A DNA stretch of 64,000 nt from Methylobacterium sp. PvR107 (GCF_017833295.1 NZ_JAFIBW010000001.1:4863501-4927500), one strand, 5' to 3'. Counted from the first letter of the stretch, positions 9,097 through 19,232 are shown. Numbers and translations are program-made. Notes: generated from the sequence alone by a model not told the origin.

Positions 9097-10212
9097 CTAG
9101 AACAGTGCCAAGTCATCGCGATGCACCATCCAGGCGCGACCGGGGTAATTGAGCACTTCCGGAATACGGGCGCTCGAGTGCCCGATGATCAATCCCGCCT
9201 CGGCACTGTCGTAGGCCACGAGACCCCGGCCGAGTACGCGGCCCTCAGGATCACGGATCACCACGGCATCGCCGCGGGAGAAGCTGCCCTCGATCGCGCG
9301 GACCCCAACGGGGAGCAGGCTGGCGCCACCGCGCAAAGCTTTGACGGCACCGGGATCGATAATCAGCGTCCCGCGCGGCTCCAGCGAGCCGGCAATCCAG
9401 GTCTTGCGTGCGGCGGTCGGGGTCGAGCCCGACAGGAACCACGTGCAGCGGGCGCCGTCCCGCATGGCCTTCAGCGGGTTCTTTCCCCGCCCGTCCGCGA
9501 TCACCAGATGCGTGCCGCCCGATGCCGCAATCTTCGCCGCCTCGACCTTGGTGCGCATCCCGCCCCGCGACAGCTCCGAGGCCGGGCCGCCCGCCATGGC
9601 CTCGATCTCGGGGGTGATGCGCTCCACGACAGGCAAGTGGCGCGCGTCGGGATCGCTTTTCGGCGGCGCCGTATAGAGGCCGTCGATATCCGAGAACAGG
9701 ACCAGCACGTCGGCATCGATCATGGTGGCGACACGGGCGGCGAGCCGATCGTTGTCGCCGTAACGAATCTCGGAGGTCGCCACCGTGTCGTTCTCGTTGA
9801 TCACGGGCACCGCGCGCATTTCCAGCAGCTTCAGCACCGTCGCCCGGGCGTTCAGGTAGCGGCGGCGCTCCTCGGTATCCTGGGGCGTCACGAGGATCTG
9901 ACCGGCGACGATGCCGTGGTGGCCCAGCGCCTCGGCCCAGTGCCGCGCGAGCGTGATCTGCCCCACGGAGGCCGCCCCCTGGCTCTCCTCAAGGCGCAGG
10001 GCGCCCGCCGGCAGGCCGAGCACCGTCCGCCCGAGCGCGATGCTGCCCGATGACACGACGAGCACATCGACCCCGCGGGCGTGCATTTCCGCAATGTCCT
10101 CGGCCAAGGCCGCGAGCCAAGCGTGCCGCAGGCGGCCGGCGCCGCGATCGACCAGAAGCGCCGAGCCGACCTTGATGACGATGCGGCGGAAATCTTCGAG
10201 GGCAGGGATCAT
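9097..10212 (-). CDS. proB: Glutamate 5-kinase ProB
   Basis: ProB phosphorylates glutamate, the first and feedback-controlled step of proline synthesis. The 371-residue protein has the amino-acid kinase domain ([10 protein letters not shown] near residue 12, [24 protein letters not shown]-like [27 protein letters not shown]) and a C-terminal PUA domain from about residue 280. The PUA domain is usual in longer bacterial forms. The ATG at 10212 gives [10 protein letters not shown]; upstream residues in the frame are not family-like. It is followed by proA on the same strand. Confidence 0.93.
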   Translation of the reverse strand: MIPALEDFRRIVIKVGSALLVDRGAGRLRHAWLAALAEDIAEMHARGVDVLVVSSGSIALGRTVLGLPAGALRLEESQGAASVGQITLARHWAEALGHHGIVAGQILVTPQDTEERRRYLNARATVLKLLEMRAVPVINENDTVATSEIRYGDNDRLAARVATMIDADVLVLFSDIDGLYTAPPKSDPDARHLPVVERITPEIEAMAGGPASELSRGGMRTKVEAAKIAASGGTHLVIADGRGKNPLKAMRDGARCTWFLSGSTPTAARKTWIAGSLEPRGTLIIDPGAVKALRGGASLLPVGVRAIEGSFSRGDAVVIRDPEGRVLGRGLVAYDSAEAGLIIGHSSARIPEVLNYPGRAWMVHRDDLALF

Positions 10213-10389
10213 GATTCTTGTGACGGCGGGAGCACCGACGCGGTTTGGACGAAGACCGCGCGGTTGAACAGCCACTGGGGCGCAGTGCAGCGCAGGATCT
10301 GCCGTGCTGGTCCGAGCCCACAGCGCTCACTCGAGCGTGACGCCAGACGCGTTTTCGAAAGTGTCAGGCGTCAGGACCTCGCGAGTGTC

Positions 10390-11001
10390 TTGCATACCAA
10401 ATGTCGATATTGCAGCGCGGCGACGCGCCGGGCCCCGAAGGAGGCGCTCAACGCTTTTCCGGAGGGCGAGGCCTACATCCAGGCCGGACCGATCATCCCG
10501 CTCTCCCAGGCGCTCGATGCGCCCTGGCCGAAGGAATCGACCCACAAGTTTCGGCTCCTCAAGGACCCGCGCGCCGTGCGCGAGTTCGACGGCGGGACCT
10601 TTCGTCTCGCGACCGTCGACGAGTGGCCGGTGTCCAAGTCGATGTCGGGTGGCGTCATGACCATCCGGCCCGGCCAGATGCGCAAGTTCCACTGGAACGT
10701 GAACGCCAACGAGTGGCACTTTGACCTGAAGGGTAAGGGCCAGGTGGCGCTGTTCGGCTCGGGCGGCCGCGGCAAGGTCGCGGAGTTCAATCCGGGCGAC
10801 GTGGCCTACATCCCGATGGGCTTCGGTCACGCGATCAAGAATGTCGGCGACGAGGACCCGGAGATCATCCAGACCCGGGACAACGGCAAGTTCGAGGAGA
10901 TCGACCTCGACGCCGGGGTCAAGGCCAGCCCGAACTATCTCGTGTCGAACAACTTCGCCGGCGTGCCGGCCGAGACGATCGCCAAGCTGAAGCAGGGCTG
11001 A
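10390..11001 (+). CDS. C-terminal half of an oxalate-decarboxylase-type bicupin, apparently 5'-truncated
   Basis: From about base 10440 the frame matches the linker and second cupin of oxalate decarboxylase proteins: FPEGEAYIQAGP, THKFRLL, GGTFRLATVDEWPVSKSMSGG, FHWNVNANEW, AGDVAYIPMGFGH-like NPGDVAYIPMGFGH. The first cupin is missing. Upstream sequence in all three frames does not resemble it. No ATG precedes the domain; TTG at 10390 is the nearest start-like codon and has no clear ribosome site. The H-x-H metal motif reads H-x-N, while the Glu and the later His remain. It lies opposite to, and splits, the otherwise leftward obgE-proB block. It is probably a decaying remnant, or less likely a one-cupin protein with altered metal binding. 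Confidence 0.6.
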   Translation: MHTKCRYCSAATRRAPKEALNAFPEGEAYIQAGPIIPLSQALDAPWPKESTHKFRLLKDPRAVREFDGGTFRLATVDEWPVSKSMSGGVMTIRPGQMRKFHWNVNANEWHFDLKGKGQVALFGSGGRGKVAEFNPGDVAYIPMGFGHAIKNVGDEDPEIIQTRDNGKFEEIDLDAGVKASPNYLVSNNFAGVPAETIAKLKQG

Positions 11002-11021
11002 TCGCACGCACCAAAACGGAT

Positions 11022-11057
11022 CGCCGGCAGGGCTCGTATCGAGCGGCCCTGCCGGCG
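11022..11057. terminator. Perfect 12-bp hairpin between the cupin gene and obgE
   Basis: Arms 11022-11033 and 11046-11057 pair over 12 bases without mismatch around a 12-base loop. The hairpin sits between two converging stop codons, so it can end both transcripts. The minus-strand side is followed by TCCGTTTTGG, the better U tract. Confidence 0.65.
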
Positions 11058-11085
11058 CAATCACGCGATCGGAGGCTTCAGCCGG

Positions 11086-12156
<1,071 letters not shown>

Positions 12157-12205
12157 TCATCCTTGTCAGTGGCCGCCGGCCGACGCCGGTTCCGCGGAGC
12201 TGCCT

Positions 12206-12802
12206 TCAGGCAGCCTCGGTCATCGCGGGGCCGGATTCCAGCACCTGCCACAGCCGCCTGTCGAGACGGAAGCGATCGACCGGCAGATCCGTGCCCCGCG
12301 CCGGAAACGGCCGCAGGCCGGTGCCGACATGCTGGAAGCCGCACGCCTCCAGGACGCGCCGGGATGCCGGGTTGATGCTGCGCGCCGAAGCCGCGAGCTC
12401 CGTCCCGCCGGCATAGGCGAAGAAGGCGTGGCACAGACTCGACACCGCCTCGCGCATCAGGCCGGCGCCCCAATAGGGCGTTCCGAGCCAGTAGCCGAGT
12501 TCCGGCACCCGATCGGGCCCGACCTCGATGCTGACGACGCCGATCGCGCTTGCCGGTGCTGCGCGTCGCGCCAGAGCGAGGGTCAGCGCGGACCCGGCCG
12601 CATTCTCCGAGCGTGCCTGCAGCAGGAAGGCATCCACCAGGGGAGGCGTCAGCGGGTGGGGGACCCGCGCCAGCATCTCCGACACGGCCGGATCCGCGGC
12701 CAGCTTCAGGATCGCGTCCCTGTCCTTGGCGGTCGGCCAGCGCTGCCACAGCCGGCGCGTTTCGATCCGGAAGACGTCATCACGGGTCAGATCGGGGAAC
12801 AT
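12206..12802 (-). CDS. GNAT family N-acetyltransferase (RimJ/RimL-like)
   Basis: This is a 198-residue acetyltransferase of the RimJ/RimL type. [18 protein letters not shown] opens the fold, [19 protein letters not shown] is the beta4 and acetyl-CoA loop region, and [18 protein letters not shown] is the typical C-terminal helix and strand. The substrate cannot be told; relatives acetylate ribosomal protein N-termini or small molecules. Its place between rpmA and obgE is often seen in Rhizobiales and suggests, but does not prove, a ribosome-related target. Confidence 0.85.
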   Translation of the reverse strand: MFPDLTRDDVFRIETRRLWQRWPTAKDRDAILKLAADPAVSEMLARVPHPLTPPLVDAFLLQARSENAAGSALTLALARRAAPASAIGVVSIEVGPDRVPELGYWLGTPYWGAGLMREAVSSLCHAFFAYAGGTELAASARSINPASRRVLEACGFQHVGTGLRPFPARGTDLPVDRFRLDRRLWQVLESGPAMTEAA

Positions 12803-12857
12803 CGTGCCCTCGCTGGGCGGCGCGCCCGGCTCCGGGGCACCGCCTCAAGACGACGAA

Positions 12858-12883
12858 GGGGAGGATGGCGTCCCATCCTCCCC
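12858..12883 (-). terminator. Hairpin after rpmA
   Basis: An 11-bp GC-rich stem with a 4-base loop (arms 12858-12868 and 12873-12883) lies between rpmA and the GNAT gene. The minus-strand continuation is TTCGTCGTC, a weak U tract. It may attenuate transcription from the highly expressed ribosomal genes into obgE. Confidence 0.5.
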
Positions 12884-12987
12884 GGTGTTCCGTCCGAACC
12901 GGCCCATCAGGGGCTCGGCAACGACGTCTCCGGTCCGGTGTGGGACACCGGGCGGGACGCCAGCTTCGCCTCTCGGGCGCCCGCCTC

Positions 12988-13254
12988 TTATTCCGCGGCC
13001 TCGGCCAGCGGGGTTACGGTTACGAAGTCGCGCCCGCGGCGCGTCTCGAAGCGGACATGGCCCGGTACCAGCGCGAAGAGCGTGTGGTCCTTGCCCATGC
13101 CGACGTTGCTGCCGGGATGCCATTTCGTGCCGCGCTGGCGCACGATGATGTTGCCCGGGATCACGGCCTCCGAGCCGAACTTCTTGACGCCGAGGCGGCG
13201 GCCGGCCGAGTCGCGGCCGTTGCGGGACGAGCCGCCTGCTTTCTTGTGTGCCAT
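12988..13254 (-). CDS. rpmA: 50S ribosomal protein L27
   Basis: L27 reaches towards the peptidyl transferase centre. The 88-residue protein begins [19 protein letters not shown], then RRLGVKKFG and [15 protein letters not shown], all standard for L27. The N-terminus lacks the cleavable extension of Firmicutes, as expected. It follows rplU by 86 bases on the same strand and presumably shares its transcript. Confidence 0.97.
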   Translation of the reverse strand: MAHKKAGGSSRNGRDSAGRRLGVKKFGSEAVIPGNIIVRQRGTKWHPGSNVGMGKDHTLFALVPGHVRFETRRGRDFVTVTPLAEAAE

Positions 13255-13340
13255 GGGATGAGCTCCGAATTTCGATCTGCTTGATGCGGTCGCGGGTCAG
13301 GTCCCCGGGGACCTCTACGCGCCCAGCTTTGAGCGACGCC

Positions 13341-13655
13341 TCAGGCCGAGATGCCCGTGATGCGCACGACCGTGTGGTCCTGCCGATGGCCGCGCTTGCG
13401 GCGCGAATTCTGCCGGCGGCGCTTCTTGAAGGCGATGACCTTCTTGTCGCGGCCATGGCGCACGATCTCGCCCGTGACGTTGATGCCCGACAGGGTCGGG
13501 GCGCCGACCTGGGTCGCACCGGCGCCGTCGGCGAACAGCAGGACTTCGCCGAAGGTCACGGCCTCGCCGGCCTCGCCCGCGAGCGACGCGATGGTGATGG
13601 TGTCGTTGGCGGCGACGCGGTACTGCTTACCGCCCGTCTTGATGACTGCGAACAT
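13341..13655 (-). CDS. rplU: 50S ribosomal protein L21
   Basis: L21 binds 23S rRNA in early assembly. The 104-residue protein starts MFAVIKTGGKQYRV. The C-terminal half has VIAFKKRRRQNSRRKRGHRQDHT, the Arg/Lys-rich RNA-binding tail of the family (the full motif runs about residues 72-95). It is the first gene of the leftward rplU-rpmA unit. Confidence 0.97.
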   Translation of the reverse strand: MFAVIKTGGKQYRVAANDTITIASLAGEAGEAVTFGEVLLFADGAGATQVGAPTLSGINVTGEIVRHGRDKKVIAFKKRRRQNSRRKRGHRQDHTVVRITGISA

Positions 13656-13752
13656 CGTTCTCTCGTGTTCTCGAACGGCCTCCGGGGGGCTGCCCCTGGA
13701 CCGGCTTCTTGTTTGAAGTCATTGCGCGGGCTTGAGCCCGGACAACGCGAAA

Positions 13753-13779
13753 CGCGCGGACCTCAAAAGAGGCCGCGCG
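13753..13779 (-). terminator. Hairpin upstream of rplU, after the 13845 gene
   Basis: Arms 13753-13764 and 13769-13779 pair around an AAAA loop with a single bulge. On the minus strand it is followed by TTTCGCGTT. It lies 66 bases past the stop of the small exported protein and about 100 bases before rplU, so it could be that gene's terminator or part of the rplU leader. Confidence 0.45.
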
Positions 13780-13844
13780 CCATGCCGGGTCACTAGGGGC
13801 GCTGCGGCTTCGTGTCAATCCTCACGGCCGGATCGCGGCACGGA

Positions 13845-14246
13845 TCAGCGGACCCGTGCGCCGGTAGCGAGGACGCCCTTGGCGACGGTCCCCTGCGGGC
13901 CGAAGGCGGCCAGCGCCTCGGCGCACCACGCCTCCCGGCCATCGGCCGCGAGTTGCTGCCGAACCTGCGAGGCACGCGAGCGGAGCTTCTCCTCCAGCAC
14001 CGACTCCTGACCGGGATTGACCCGGGCCGCGAGGCGCAGGGTCGTGAGCTGCCCGGCCCTGACCTGGACGCCCGGACAAGCCTGCTCGGCGATGATCGTT
14101 GTCGAGGCCGCCGTGGCGTAGCTGTCGAGGGGCGATTGTGGGCTGACCGGCGTGGTTGGAGGCGCCGGCGATCCCGGCGCCTGTGCGGCGGCGGCGCTGG
14201 CCAGACCGAGAGCCAGGACGACGCCGAAGAGTCTCGTACCCCGCAC
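13845..14246 (-). CDS. Hypothetical exported protein
   Basis: This 133-residue protein (GTG start) has a signal peptide with the cleavage-like ASAAAAQA at about residue 22, then a Pro-rich stretch and a compact helical region. Two cysteines (ACPG and WCAE) could form a disulfide. The helix around EEKLRSRASQVRQQLAADGREAWC is the most conserved-looking part. I do not recognise the family. It is likely a periplasmic protein transcribed toward rplU. Confidence 0.6.
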   Translation of the reverse strand: MRGTRLFGVVLALGLASAAAAQAPGSPAPPTTPVSPQSPLDSYATAASTTIIAEQACPGVQVRAGQLTTLRLAARVNPGQESVLEEKLRSRASQVRQQLAADGREAWCAEALAAFGPQGTVAKGVLATGARVR

Positions 14247-14361
14247 CGCTCAGACCTCCCTGCCGCCATCGACACGCGTGGCCGTCCTGACAGACGCCGC
14301 CCACGGTGGCGGCTGCCTACACCCGTGCTGCGGCGGCGTCACGGGCCAGCCTCCGACTGCG

Positions 14362-14985
14362 TCAGGGCGCAGCCTTGAACTCACCCTCGATCCGCAGGGT
14401 CACCTCGTCGCCGAGCTGCGGCAGATAGGCGTTGATGCCGAAATCGGAGCGCTTGATCACAGCCCGGCCGTCAAAGCCCACCGTGTAGCGCTGATCGACC
14501 GGGTGAATGCCGGCTTGGTTGAAGGTCGCGTCGATCGCGAGCGGCCGGACGGTGCCGCGGAGGTTCAGGTCGCCGGTGATCCGCGCCGTCGTGGGGCTCG
14601 TCGGCTCGATCTGGGTGGCCGTGAAGGTAGCGTTCGGAAACTTGAGGGCATCGAAGAAGTCCGGCGCCGCGAGGTGCTCGTTGAGCCGCGCGCTGCCCGT
14701 GATCACGCCGCCAAGCGGCACGGTGACGTCAAGGCCGCTCTTCTCCGGCGCCTTCGGATCGAGCTGCAACGTCCCGGTCAGGCCGGTGAACTGGCCGTAA
14801 TAGGTCGAGTAGCCGAGGTGCGAGACCGACCATGTGATCTTGCCGTGATCGGGATCGAGCACGTAGGCGCCCGGCCGCACCTGGGTCGGATCGGCGCTCG
14901 GGCCCACGGGCGGCGCGGGATTGTCCGCCGCCTGGGCCGGAGCCAGGCACAGCAATCCCATCAGGGCAAGAAATGGCACGCGCAT
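14362..14985 (-). CDS. YceI family periplasmic protein
   Basis: YceI proteins are lipocalin-like barrels that bind polyisoprenoids or other long hydrophobic molecules. The 207-residue protein has a signal peptide (MRVPFLALMG to AQAAD), then YVLDPDHGKITWSVSHLGYSTYYG, the diagnostic first strands, and later FPNATFTAT, GDLNLRG and RSDFGINAYLP. The ATG at 14985 follows GGGGAGA at good spacing; an in-frame upstream start would precede the signal. It diverges from ruvA. Confidence 0.9.
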   Translation of the reverse strand: MRVPFLALMGLLCLAPAQAADNPAPPVGPSADPTQVRPGAYVLDPDHGKITWSVSHLGYSTYYGQFTGLTGTLQLDPKAPEKSGLDVTVPLGGVITGSARLNEHLAAPDFFDALKFPNATFTATQIEPTSPTTARITGDLNLRGTVRPLAIDATFNQAGIHPVDQRYTVGFDGRAVIKRSDFGINAYLPQLGDEVTLRIEGEFKAAP

Positions 14986-15119
14986 GGTCGTCTCCCCCCG
15001 GCCAGCCAAGCTCGGCCAGCGCAGCGAACCTGATTTCATGAAGTCCAGGCCGGCTCAAGCACGTCTGGCGGAGGCGGTTGCGCTTCTGTAGGCATCGCGG
15101 TTTGGCGGACAGGCACGGC

Positions 15120-15737
15120 ATGATCGGCAAGCTCAGAGGCATCGTGGACTCGTTCGGCGAGGATTTCGTGATCCTCGACGTCGCGGGCGTCGGCTACATC
15201 GCGCATTGCTCTGCGCGGACGCTCCAGCGCATGCCGAAGGCTGGTGAGCCGGCGGAGCTGTCGATCGAGACCCATGTCCGCGAGGACATGATTCGGCTCT
15301 ACGGCTTCCGCTCCGATGCCGAACGGGAATGGTTCCGTCTGCTCCAGACCGTCCAGGGCGTCGGGGCCCGCGTGGCTCTGGGCGTCCTGTCGGCCCTTGA
15401 GCCGGAGGTGCTGGCCAACGCGATCGCGACGGGCGACAAGACTGCGATCAGCCGCGCGCCGGGCGTCGGACCCCGACTCGCAGCCCGGATGGCCGCCGAA
15501 CTGAAGGACAAGGCCCCGGCTTTCGCCCCCGTGGATCCGTCCCTGATCGCCCTGACGGATGCCGTGGGCGCGGGCGTCGCGCCGCAGCCTGTCGCCGACG
15601 CGATCTCGGCTTTGGTCAATCTCGGCTACCCCCAGGTTCAGGCCGCCGCCGCGGTCGCCGCCGCCCTCAAGAGCGCCGGGGAGGGGGCCGAGGCCAGGGT
15701 GCTGATCCGCCTGGGCTTGCGGGAGCTGGCGCGCTGA
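15120..15737 (+). CDS. ruvA: Holliday junction branch migration protein RuvA
   Basis: RuvA binds four-way DNA junctions and loads the RuvB motor. The 205-residue protein starts [16 protein letters not shown] (domain I OB fold). Two helix-hairpin-helix motifs follow ([16 protein letters not shown] and [16 protein letters not shown]), and the C-terminal domain III ends the protein ([14 protein letters not shown]). ruvC and ruvB, usual neighbours in this group, are not next to it: the next rightward gene is bfd, over 450 bases away. Confidence 0.94.
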   Translation: MIGKLRGIVDSFGEDFVILDVAGVGYIAHCSARTLQRMPKAGEPAELSIETHVREDMIRLYGFRSDAEREWFRLLQTVQGVGARVALGVLSALEPEVLANAIATGDKTAISRAPGVGPRLAARMAAELKDKAPAFAPVDPSLIALTDAVGAGVAPQPVADAISALVNLGYPQVQAAAAVAAALKSAGEGAEARVLIRLGLRELAR

Positions 15738-15790
15738 TCCCACTCGGGACGGCCCCCCGTGCCGAACAGGGCTCCGACCGCGGGTTTGCA

Positions 15791-16016
15791 GGCTTAGCTC
15801 CAGTTCGGAGGGACGATCCCGTCATTCCGGGACTGCGGCGCGGAGCCCGCAATCCAGACACGCAACGCGCGCACGGCATGGCGCGGTCGGCGGATCCAGA
15901 TCGCCCCCCTCCGGCGTGCCACTCCGGGTCCTGGCTCGCCAGCGGCGCCCCGGCATGACGGCGCGATTGTTACGCGGCATACGCCTCACGGAAGCGTTGC
16001 AACCCTTCAGCCCGAG
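15791..16016 (+). repeat. Composite intergenic repeat, copy A (outer and inner modules)
   Basis: Within the 460-base gene-free stretch between ruvA and bfd, the outer parts match copy B at 23625-23750: CGTCATTCCGGGACTGCGG on the left, and ACGGAAGCGTTGCAACCC on the right. The inner part matches copy C at 32243-32390 (GGCGTGCC, CGGGTCC, GGCTCGCC, ATGACGG in the same order). It has no reading frame of note. Such extragenic repeats are common in Methylobacterium-like genomes. Confidence 0.65.
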
Positions 16017-16089
16017 CCCTCGGCCCCTCGGGCCAGACCATGGACTTGACCCGAGCAGGCGTGAGTGTCATGTGCAGCGCCGACCAGTA

Positions 16090-16122
16090 AAACATTGAAA
16101 AATCAGCTACTTTTCAATGTTT
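16090..16122. promoter_or_regulatory. Perfect 12-bp inverted repeat upstream of bfd-bfr
   Basis: Arms AAACATTGAAAA (16090-16101) and TTTTCAATGTTT (16111-16122) are exact reverse complements with a 9-base spacer. The site is an AT-rich island in GC-rich DNA, 75 bases before the bfd ATG. TTGAAA inside the left arm could serve as a -35. Its place suggests an operator for an iron-responsive regulator, though it does not match the Irr or RirA consensus known to me. As RNA it would form a stem. Confidence 0.6.
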
Positions 16123-16197
16123 CTAATCTGGCGGATATGTCTGGTTCGGCCCAGCGAGGCTGCGACCGGCTCGGAGAAGGCGGGATCTGCGGCGCGC

Positions 16198-16470
16198 ATG
16201 ATCGTCTGTTCTTGCAATGTCATCTCGGACGGCGCGGTACGCAATTGCCTCTCGCCCGGGCCCGGCTGCCCGCGCACGCCGGCCCAGGTCTATGCGTGTC
16301 TGGGCTGCAGCCCGAAATGTGGGCGCTGCGCCCGGACCATCCGCTCGATCATGGACAGCGCCCTCGGCCGAGCCGCGCCAGCGGAGGGCAGCCATGCCTG
16401 CTCGACGGCTTGCGCCAGCGCCTGTACTTTGGTGAAATTCCAAACTGCGGATGAGGGAGTCGCTGCCTGA
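16198..16470 (+). CDS. bfd: Bacterioferritin-associated ferredoxin Bfd
   Basis: Bfd is a [2Fe-2S] protein that reduces bacterioferritin to release stored iron. The 90-residue protein starts MIVCSCNVIS. Cys4 and Cys6 plus Cys41 and Cys44 (PKCGRC) match the four cluster ligands. Extra cysteines occur at 17, 24, 34 and 37 and near the C-terminus (ACSTACASAC), more than usual. The stop is 43 bases before the bfr start, so the two genes form one unit behind the palindrome at 16090-16122. Confidence 0.88.
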   Translation: MIVCSCNVISDGAVRNCLSPGPGCPRTPAQVYACLGCSPKCGRCARTIRSIMDSALGRAAPAEGSHACSTACASACTLVKFQTADEGVAA

Positions 16471-16513
16471 TGCTTCTGCCCCCGCCTGAGAACACGGTAA
16501 GGAGTACGGGGGC

Positions 16514-17011
16514 ATGAAGGGCGACACCAAGGTCATCGAGTATCTCAATCGTGGTTTGCGCAGCGAGCTGACCGCCGTCAGTCAGTACTGGCTGCATTTC
16601 CGCATGCTCAATGACTGGGGCTACGTCGAGCTGGCGAAATTCTGGCGCAAGGAATCGATCGAGGAGATGAACCACGCCGACCGGTTCATCGACCGGATCC
16701 TGTTCCTCGACGGGTTCCCGAACCTGCAGGAGCTCGACCCGCTGCGGATCGGCCAGAACGTCCAGGAGATCCTGGATTCCGATCTCGCCGCCGAGAACGA
16801 GGCTCGCAGCCTCTACCTCGAGGCCGCGAAGTACTGCGATTCGATCAACGACCGCGTGTCGAAGCGCCTGTTCGAGGATCTGGCCGAGGACGAGGAGGGT
16901 CATATCGACTTCCTCGAGACCCAGCTGGAGCTGATCAAGCAGATCGGGCTGCCGCTCTACGCGCAAAAGCATATCGGCGGCCTTGAGCAGATCGCCCCCG
17001 AGAAGGAATAA
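16514..17011 (+). CDS. bfr: Bacterioferritin
   Basis: Bacterioferritin stores iron as a 24-subunit shell with haem between subunits. The 165-residue protein shows Glu18, Glu51 and His54 of the ferroxidase centre, Met52 (the haem ligand, in EEMNHAD), and the second half E-E-x-x-H (EDEEGHIDF near 130). AAGGAG stands 10 bases before the ATG. It follows bfd and probably responds to iron through the same upstream site. Confidence 0.96.
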   Translation: MKGDTKVIEYLNRGLRSELTAVSQYWLHFRMLNDWGYVELAKFWRKESIEEMNHADRFIDRILFLDGFPNLQELDPLRIGQNVQEILDSDLAAENEARSLYLEAAKYCDSINDRVSKRLFEDLAEDEEGHIDFLETQLELIKQIGLPLYAQKHIGGLEQIAPEKE

Positions 17012-17127
17012 TAGCGCGCGGGCGCCCCTCTCGCTTGCGGTGGAACGGGCGCCCGGCGGACGACACGCGGCCGAGCGGGCCTTCCCGGCCCGCTCCCCGC
17101 AAACCCTGTGACGGAAATGGGAACCGG

Positions 17128-17925
17128 ATGCGTCTCGTAGTGGTCGGCGCCGACGGGCGCATGGGGCGGATGCTGGTCCGCGCGGTGGCGCAGGCCGAAG
17201 GATGCACCCTTTCGGCGGCGATCGAGCGCGCGGGCTCTCCGGCGCTCGGGCAGGATGCGGGGACGCTGGCCGGCCTGTCGCCCCTCGACGTGCCGGTGAC
17301 CGACGATTCCCTGGCGGCCTTCGCGGCGGCCGACGGCGTGCTGGATTTCACCGCGCCGGCAGCCACGATCGCCTTCGCCGAGCTCGCGGCCCAGGCGCGC
17401 ATCGTCCATGTCGTCGGCACGACCGGCCTGTCCGAGGATGATTTCGCCAAGCTGAGAGCGGCGTCCTACCACGCCCGGATCGTGCAGTCGGGCAACATGT
17501 CCCTCGGCATCAACCTGATGACCGAATTGGTGCGCCGCGTGGCCAAGTCGCTCGGCGACGAGTTCGACATCGAGATTTGCGAGATGCACCACCGCATGAA
17601 GGTGGACGCCCCCTCCGGCACGGCGTTGATGCTGGGCGAGGCCGCCGCGGAGGGACGCGGCGTCGACCTGAAGGCGGTCCGCGTCTCGACCCGGGACGGG
17701 CATACCGGCGCCCGCAAGCCCGGCGATATCGGTTTCGCCACGCTCCGGGGCGGCAACGTCGTGGGCGATCACAGCGTGATCTTCGCCGGCGCCGGAGAGA
17801 GCCTCACGATCAGCCACCATGCCGCCGACCGCGGCCTGTTCGCGACCGGTGCGGTGAAGGCCGCCCTCTGGGCGCATCCGAAACCGCCGGGCCTATACGC
17901 GATGGCGGACGTGCTCGGCCTGTGA
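17128..17925 (+). CDS. dapB: 4-hydroxy-tetrahydrodipicolinate reductase DapB
   Basis: DapB reduces the product of DapA in lysine and diaminopimelate synthesis. The 265-residue protein has the nucleotide-binding start [15 protein letters not shown], the VVGTTGL motif, [11 protein letters not shown], and the signature [18 protein letters not shown] (about residues 150-168) with the catalytic His pair and Lys. The ATG at 17128 is chosen because the Rossmann strand starts there. gpmA begins 14 bases after its stop. Confidence 0.95.
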   Translation: MRLVVVGADGRMGRMLVRAVAQAEGCTLSAAIERAGSPALGQDAGTLAGLSPLDVPVTDDSLAAFAAADGVLDFTAPAATIAFAELAAQARIVHVVGTTGLSEDDFAKLRAASYHARIVQSGNMSLGINLMTELVRRVAKSLGDEFDIEICEMHHRMKVDAPSGTALMLGEAAAEGRGVDLKAVRVSTRDGHTGARKPGDIGFATLRGGNVVGDHSVIFAGAGESLTISHHAADRGLFATGAVKAALWAHPKPPGLYAMADVLGL

Positions 17926-17939
17926 CGGGCGGTGCGGCC

Positions 17940-18578
17940 ATGGAAAGGGTCCTCGTCCTCGTCCGGCACGGCCAGAGCGCATGGAACCTTGAGAATCTGT
18001 TCACCGGCTGGCGCGACCCCGACCTGACGGAGCGCGGCGTGGCCGAGGCCCGCGCGGCCGGCCGCGGGCTGAAGCGCGAGGGCTACAGCTTCGACGCGGC
18101 GTTCACGTCCGAGCTAGTGCGGGCGCAGCGGACCTGCGCCCTGCTGCTGGAAGAGATGGGTCTGCGCGATCTCGCGGTGATCCGCGATCCGGCACTCAAC
18201 GAACGTGACTACGGCGATCTCTCGGGTCTCAACAAGGACGCGGCCCGGGCCCGCTGGGGCGACGCGCAGGTTCATGCCTGGCGGCGATCCTACGACGTGC
18301 GTCCGCCCGGGGGCGAGAGCCTCAAGGACACGGCGGCGCGGGTGCTGCCCTATTACATCACGACGATCCTGCCCCAGGTCATGGCCGGACAGCGGGTCCT
18401 GGTGGCCGCCCACGGCAACTCGCTGCGCGCCCTTGTAATGGTTCTCGACCGCCTGGACGGTGAAGCCGTGACGGACCTCCAGATCAGGACCGGCGTCCCG
18501 CTGATCTACCGCCTCAACGCCGACACCACGATCGCCGCCAAGACGGTGCTGGCGTGGGACGGCGATACGGGTCCCTGA
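17940..18578 (+). CDS. gpmA: 2,3-bisphosphoglycerate-dependent phosphoglycerate mutase
   Basis: It interconverts 3- and 2-phosphoglycerate. The 212-residue protein has the phospho-His motif [10 protein letters not shown] near residue 9, [21 protein letters not shown] (catalytic Glu) and the second His in [11 protein letters not shown]. The length fits the short alphaproteobacterial form of GpmA. It lies between dapB and alkB, and the alkB GTG follows its TGA directly, suggesting coupled translation. Confidence 0.93.
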   Translation: MERVLVLVRHGQSAWNLENLFTGWRDPDLTERGVAEARAAGRGLKREGYSFDAAFTSELVRAQRTCALLLEEMGLRDLAVIRDPALNERDYGDLSGLNKDAARARWGDAQVHAWRRSYDVRPPGGESLKDTAARVLPYYITTILPQVMAGQRVLVAAHGNSLRALVMVLDRLDGEAVTDLQIRTGVPLIYRLNADTTIAAKTVLAWDGDTGP

Positions 18579-19232
18579 GTGGCGACCGCACTTGCGCCCG
18601 GCCTGATCCATCATCCGGGCTTCCTCGACGCGACCGCCCGCGCGCGCCTCGCCGCCGAGATCGCCGCGATCCTCGAAGCCGCCCCGCCGGTCACACCGCG
18701 CATGCCCCGTACCGGCAAGCCCTTCTCGGTGCGGATGACGAATGCCGGACCCCTCGGGTGGGTCTCGGACATCAGCGGCTACCGCTACCAGTCAACGCAT
18801 CCCGAGACAGGGCGCCCGTGGCCGGCTCTGCCGCCCACCGGTCTCGCGACATGGGGGGCGCTGACGGCCTATCCGGTCGCACCGGAAGCGTGCCTGATCA
18901 ATCTCTACGCGCCGGGGACCCGCATGGGCCTCCACCAGGATCGTGACGAGGCGGATCTCGCGGCGCCGGTCCTGTCGCTGTCCCTCGGCGCCGCCGCGCT
19001 GTTCCGCTACGGCGGCCTGGACCGCTCCGACCCGACACGCTCGGTGCGCCTCCAGTCCGGAGATGCGCTGGTGATCGGCGGTGCGTCGCGGCTGATCTAT
19101 CACGGGATCGACCGGCTCTATCCGACCGACGACCTCCTCGACGCGGAAGCCGGACCCGCGTTCCTGCCGCCGGGCGGCCGCTGCAACCTGACCCTGCGTC
19201 GGGTCACCCGGGCGGACGAGCCCCCGCGTTGA
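18579..19232 (+). CDS. alkB: Alpha-ketoglutarate-dependent dioxygenase AlkB
   Basis: AlkB repairs 1-methyladenine and 3-methylcytosine in DNA by oxidative demethylation. The 217-residue protein has the iron ligands His-x-Asp (LHQDRDEAD) and the distal His (IYHGIDR), with the 2-oxoglutarate Arg pair in RCNLTLRR. NLYAPGTRMGLH and the substrate lid WVSDISGYRYQ are as in E. coli AlkB. Start is GTG right after the gpmA TGA (TGAGTG). It has no ada or other adaptive-response gene beside it. Confidence 0.93.
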   Translation: MATALAPGLIHHPGFLDATARARLAAEIAAILEAAPPVTPRMPRTGKPFSVRMTNAGPLGWVSDISGYRYQSTHPETGRPWPALPPTGLATWGALTAYPVAPEACLINLYAPGTRMGLHQDRDEADLAAPVLSLSLGAAALFRYGGLDRSDPTRSVRLQSGDALVIGGASRLIYHGIDRLYPTDDLLDAEAGPAFLPPGGRCNLTLRRVTRADEPPR

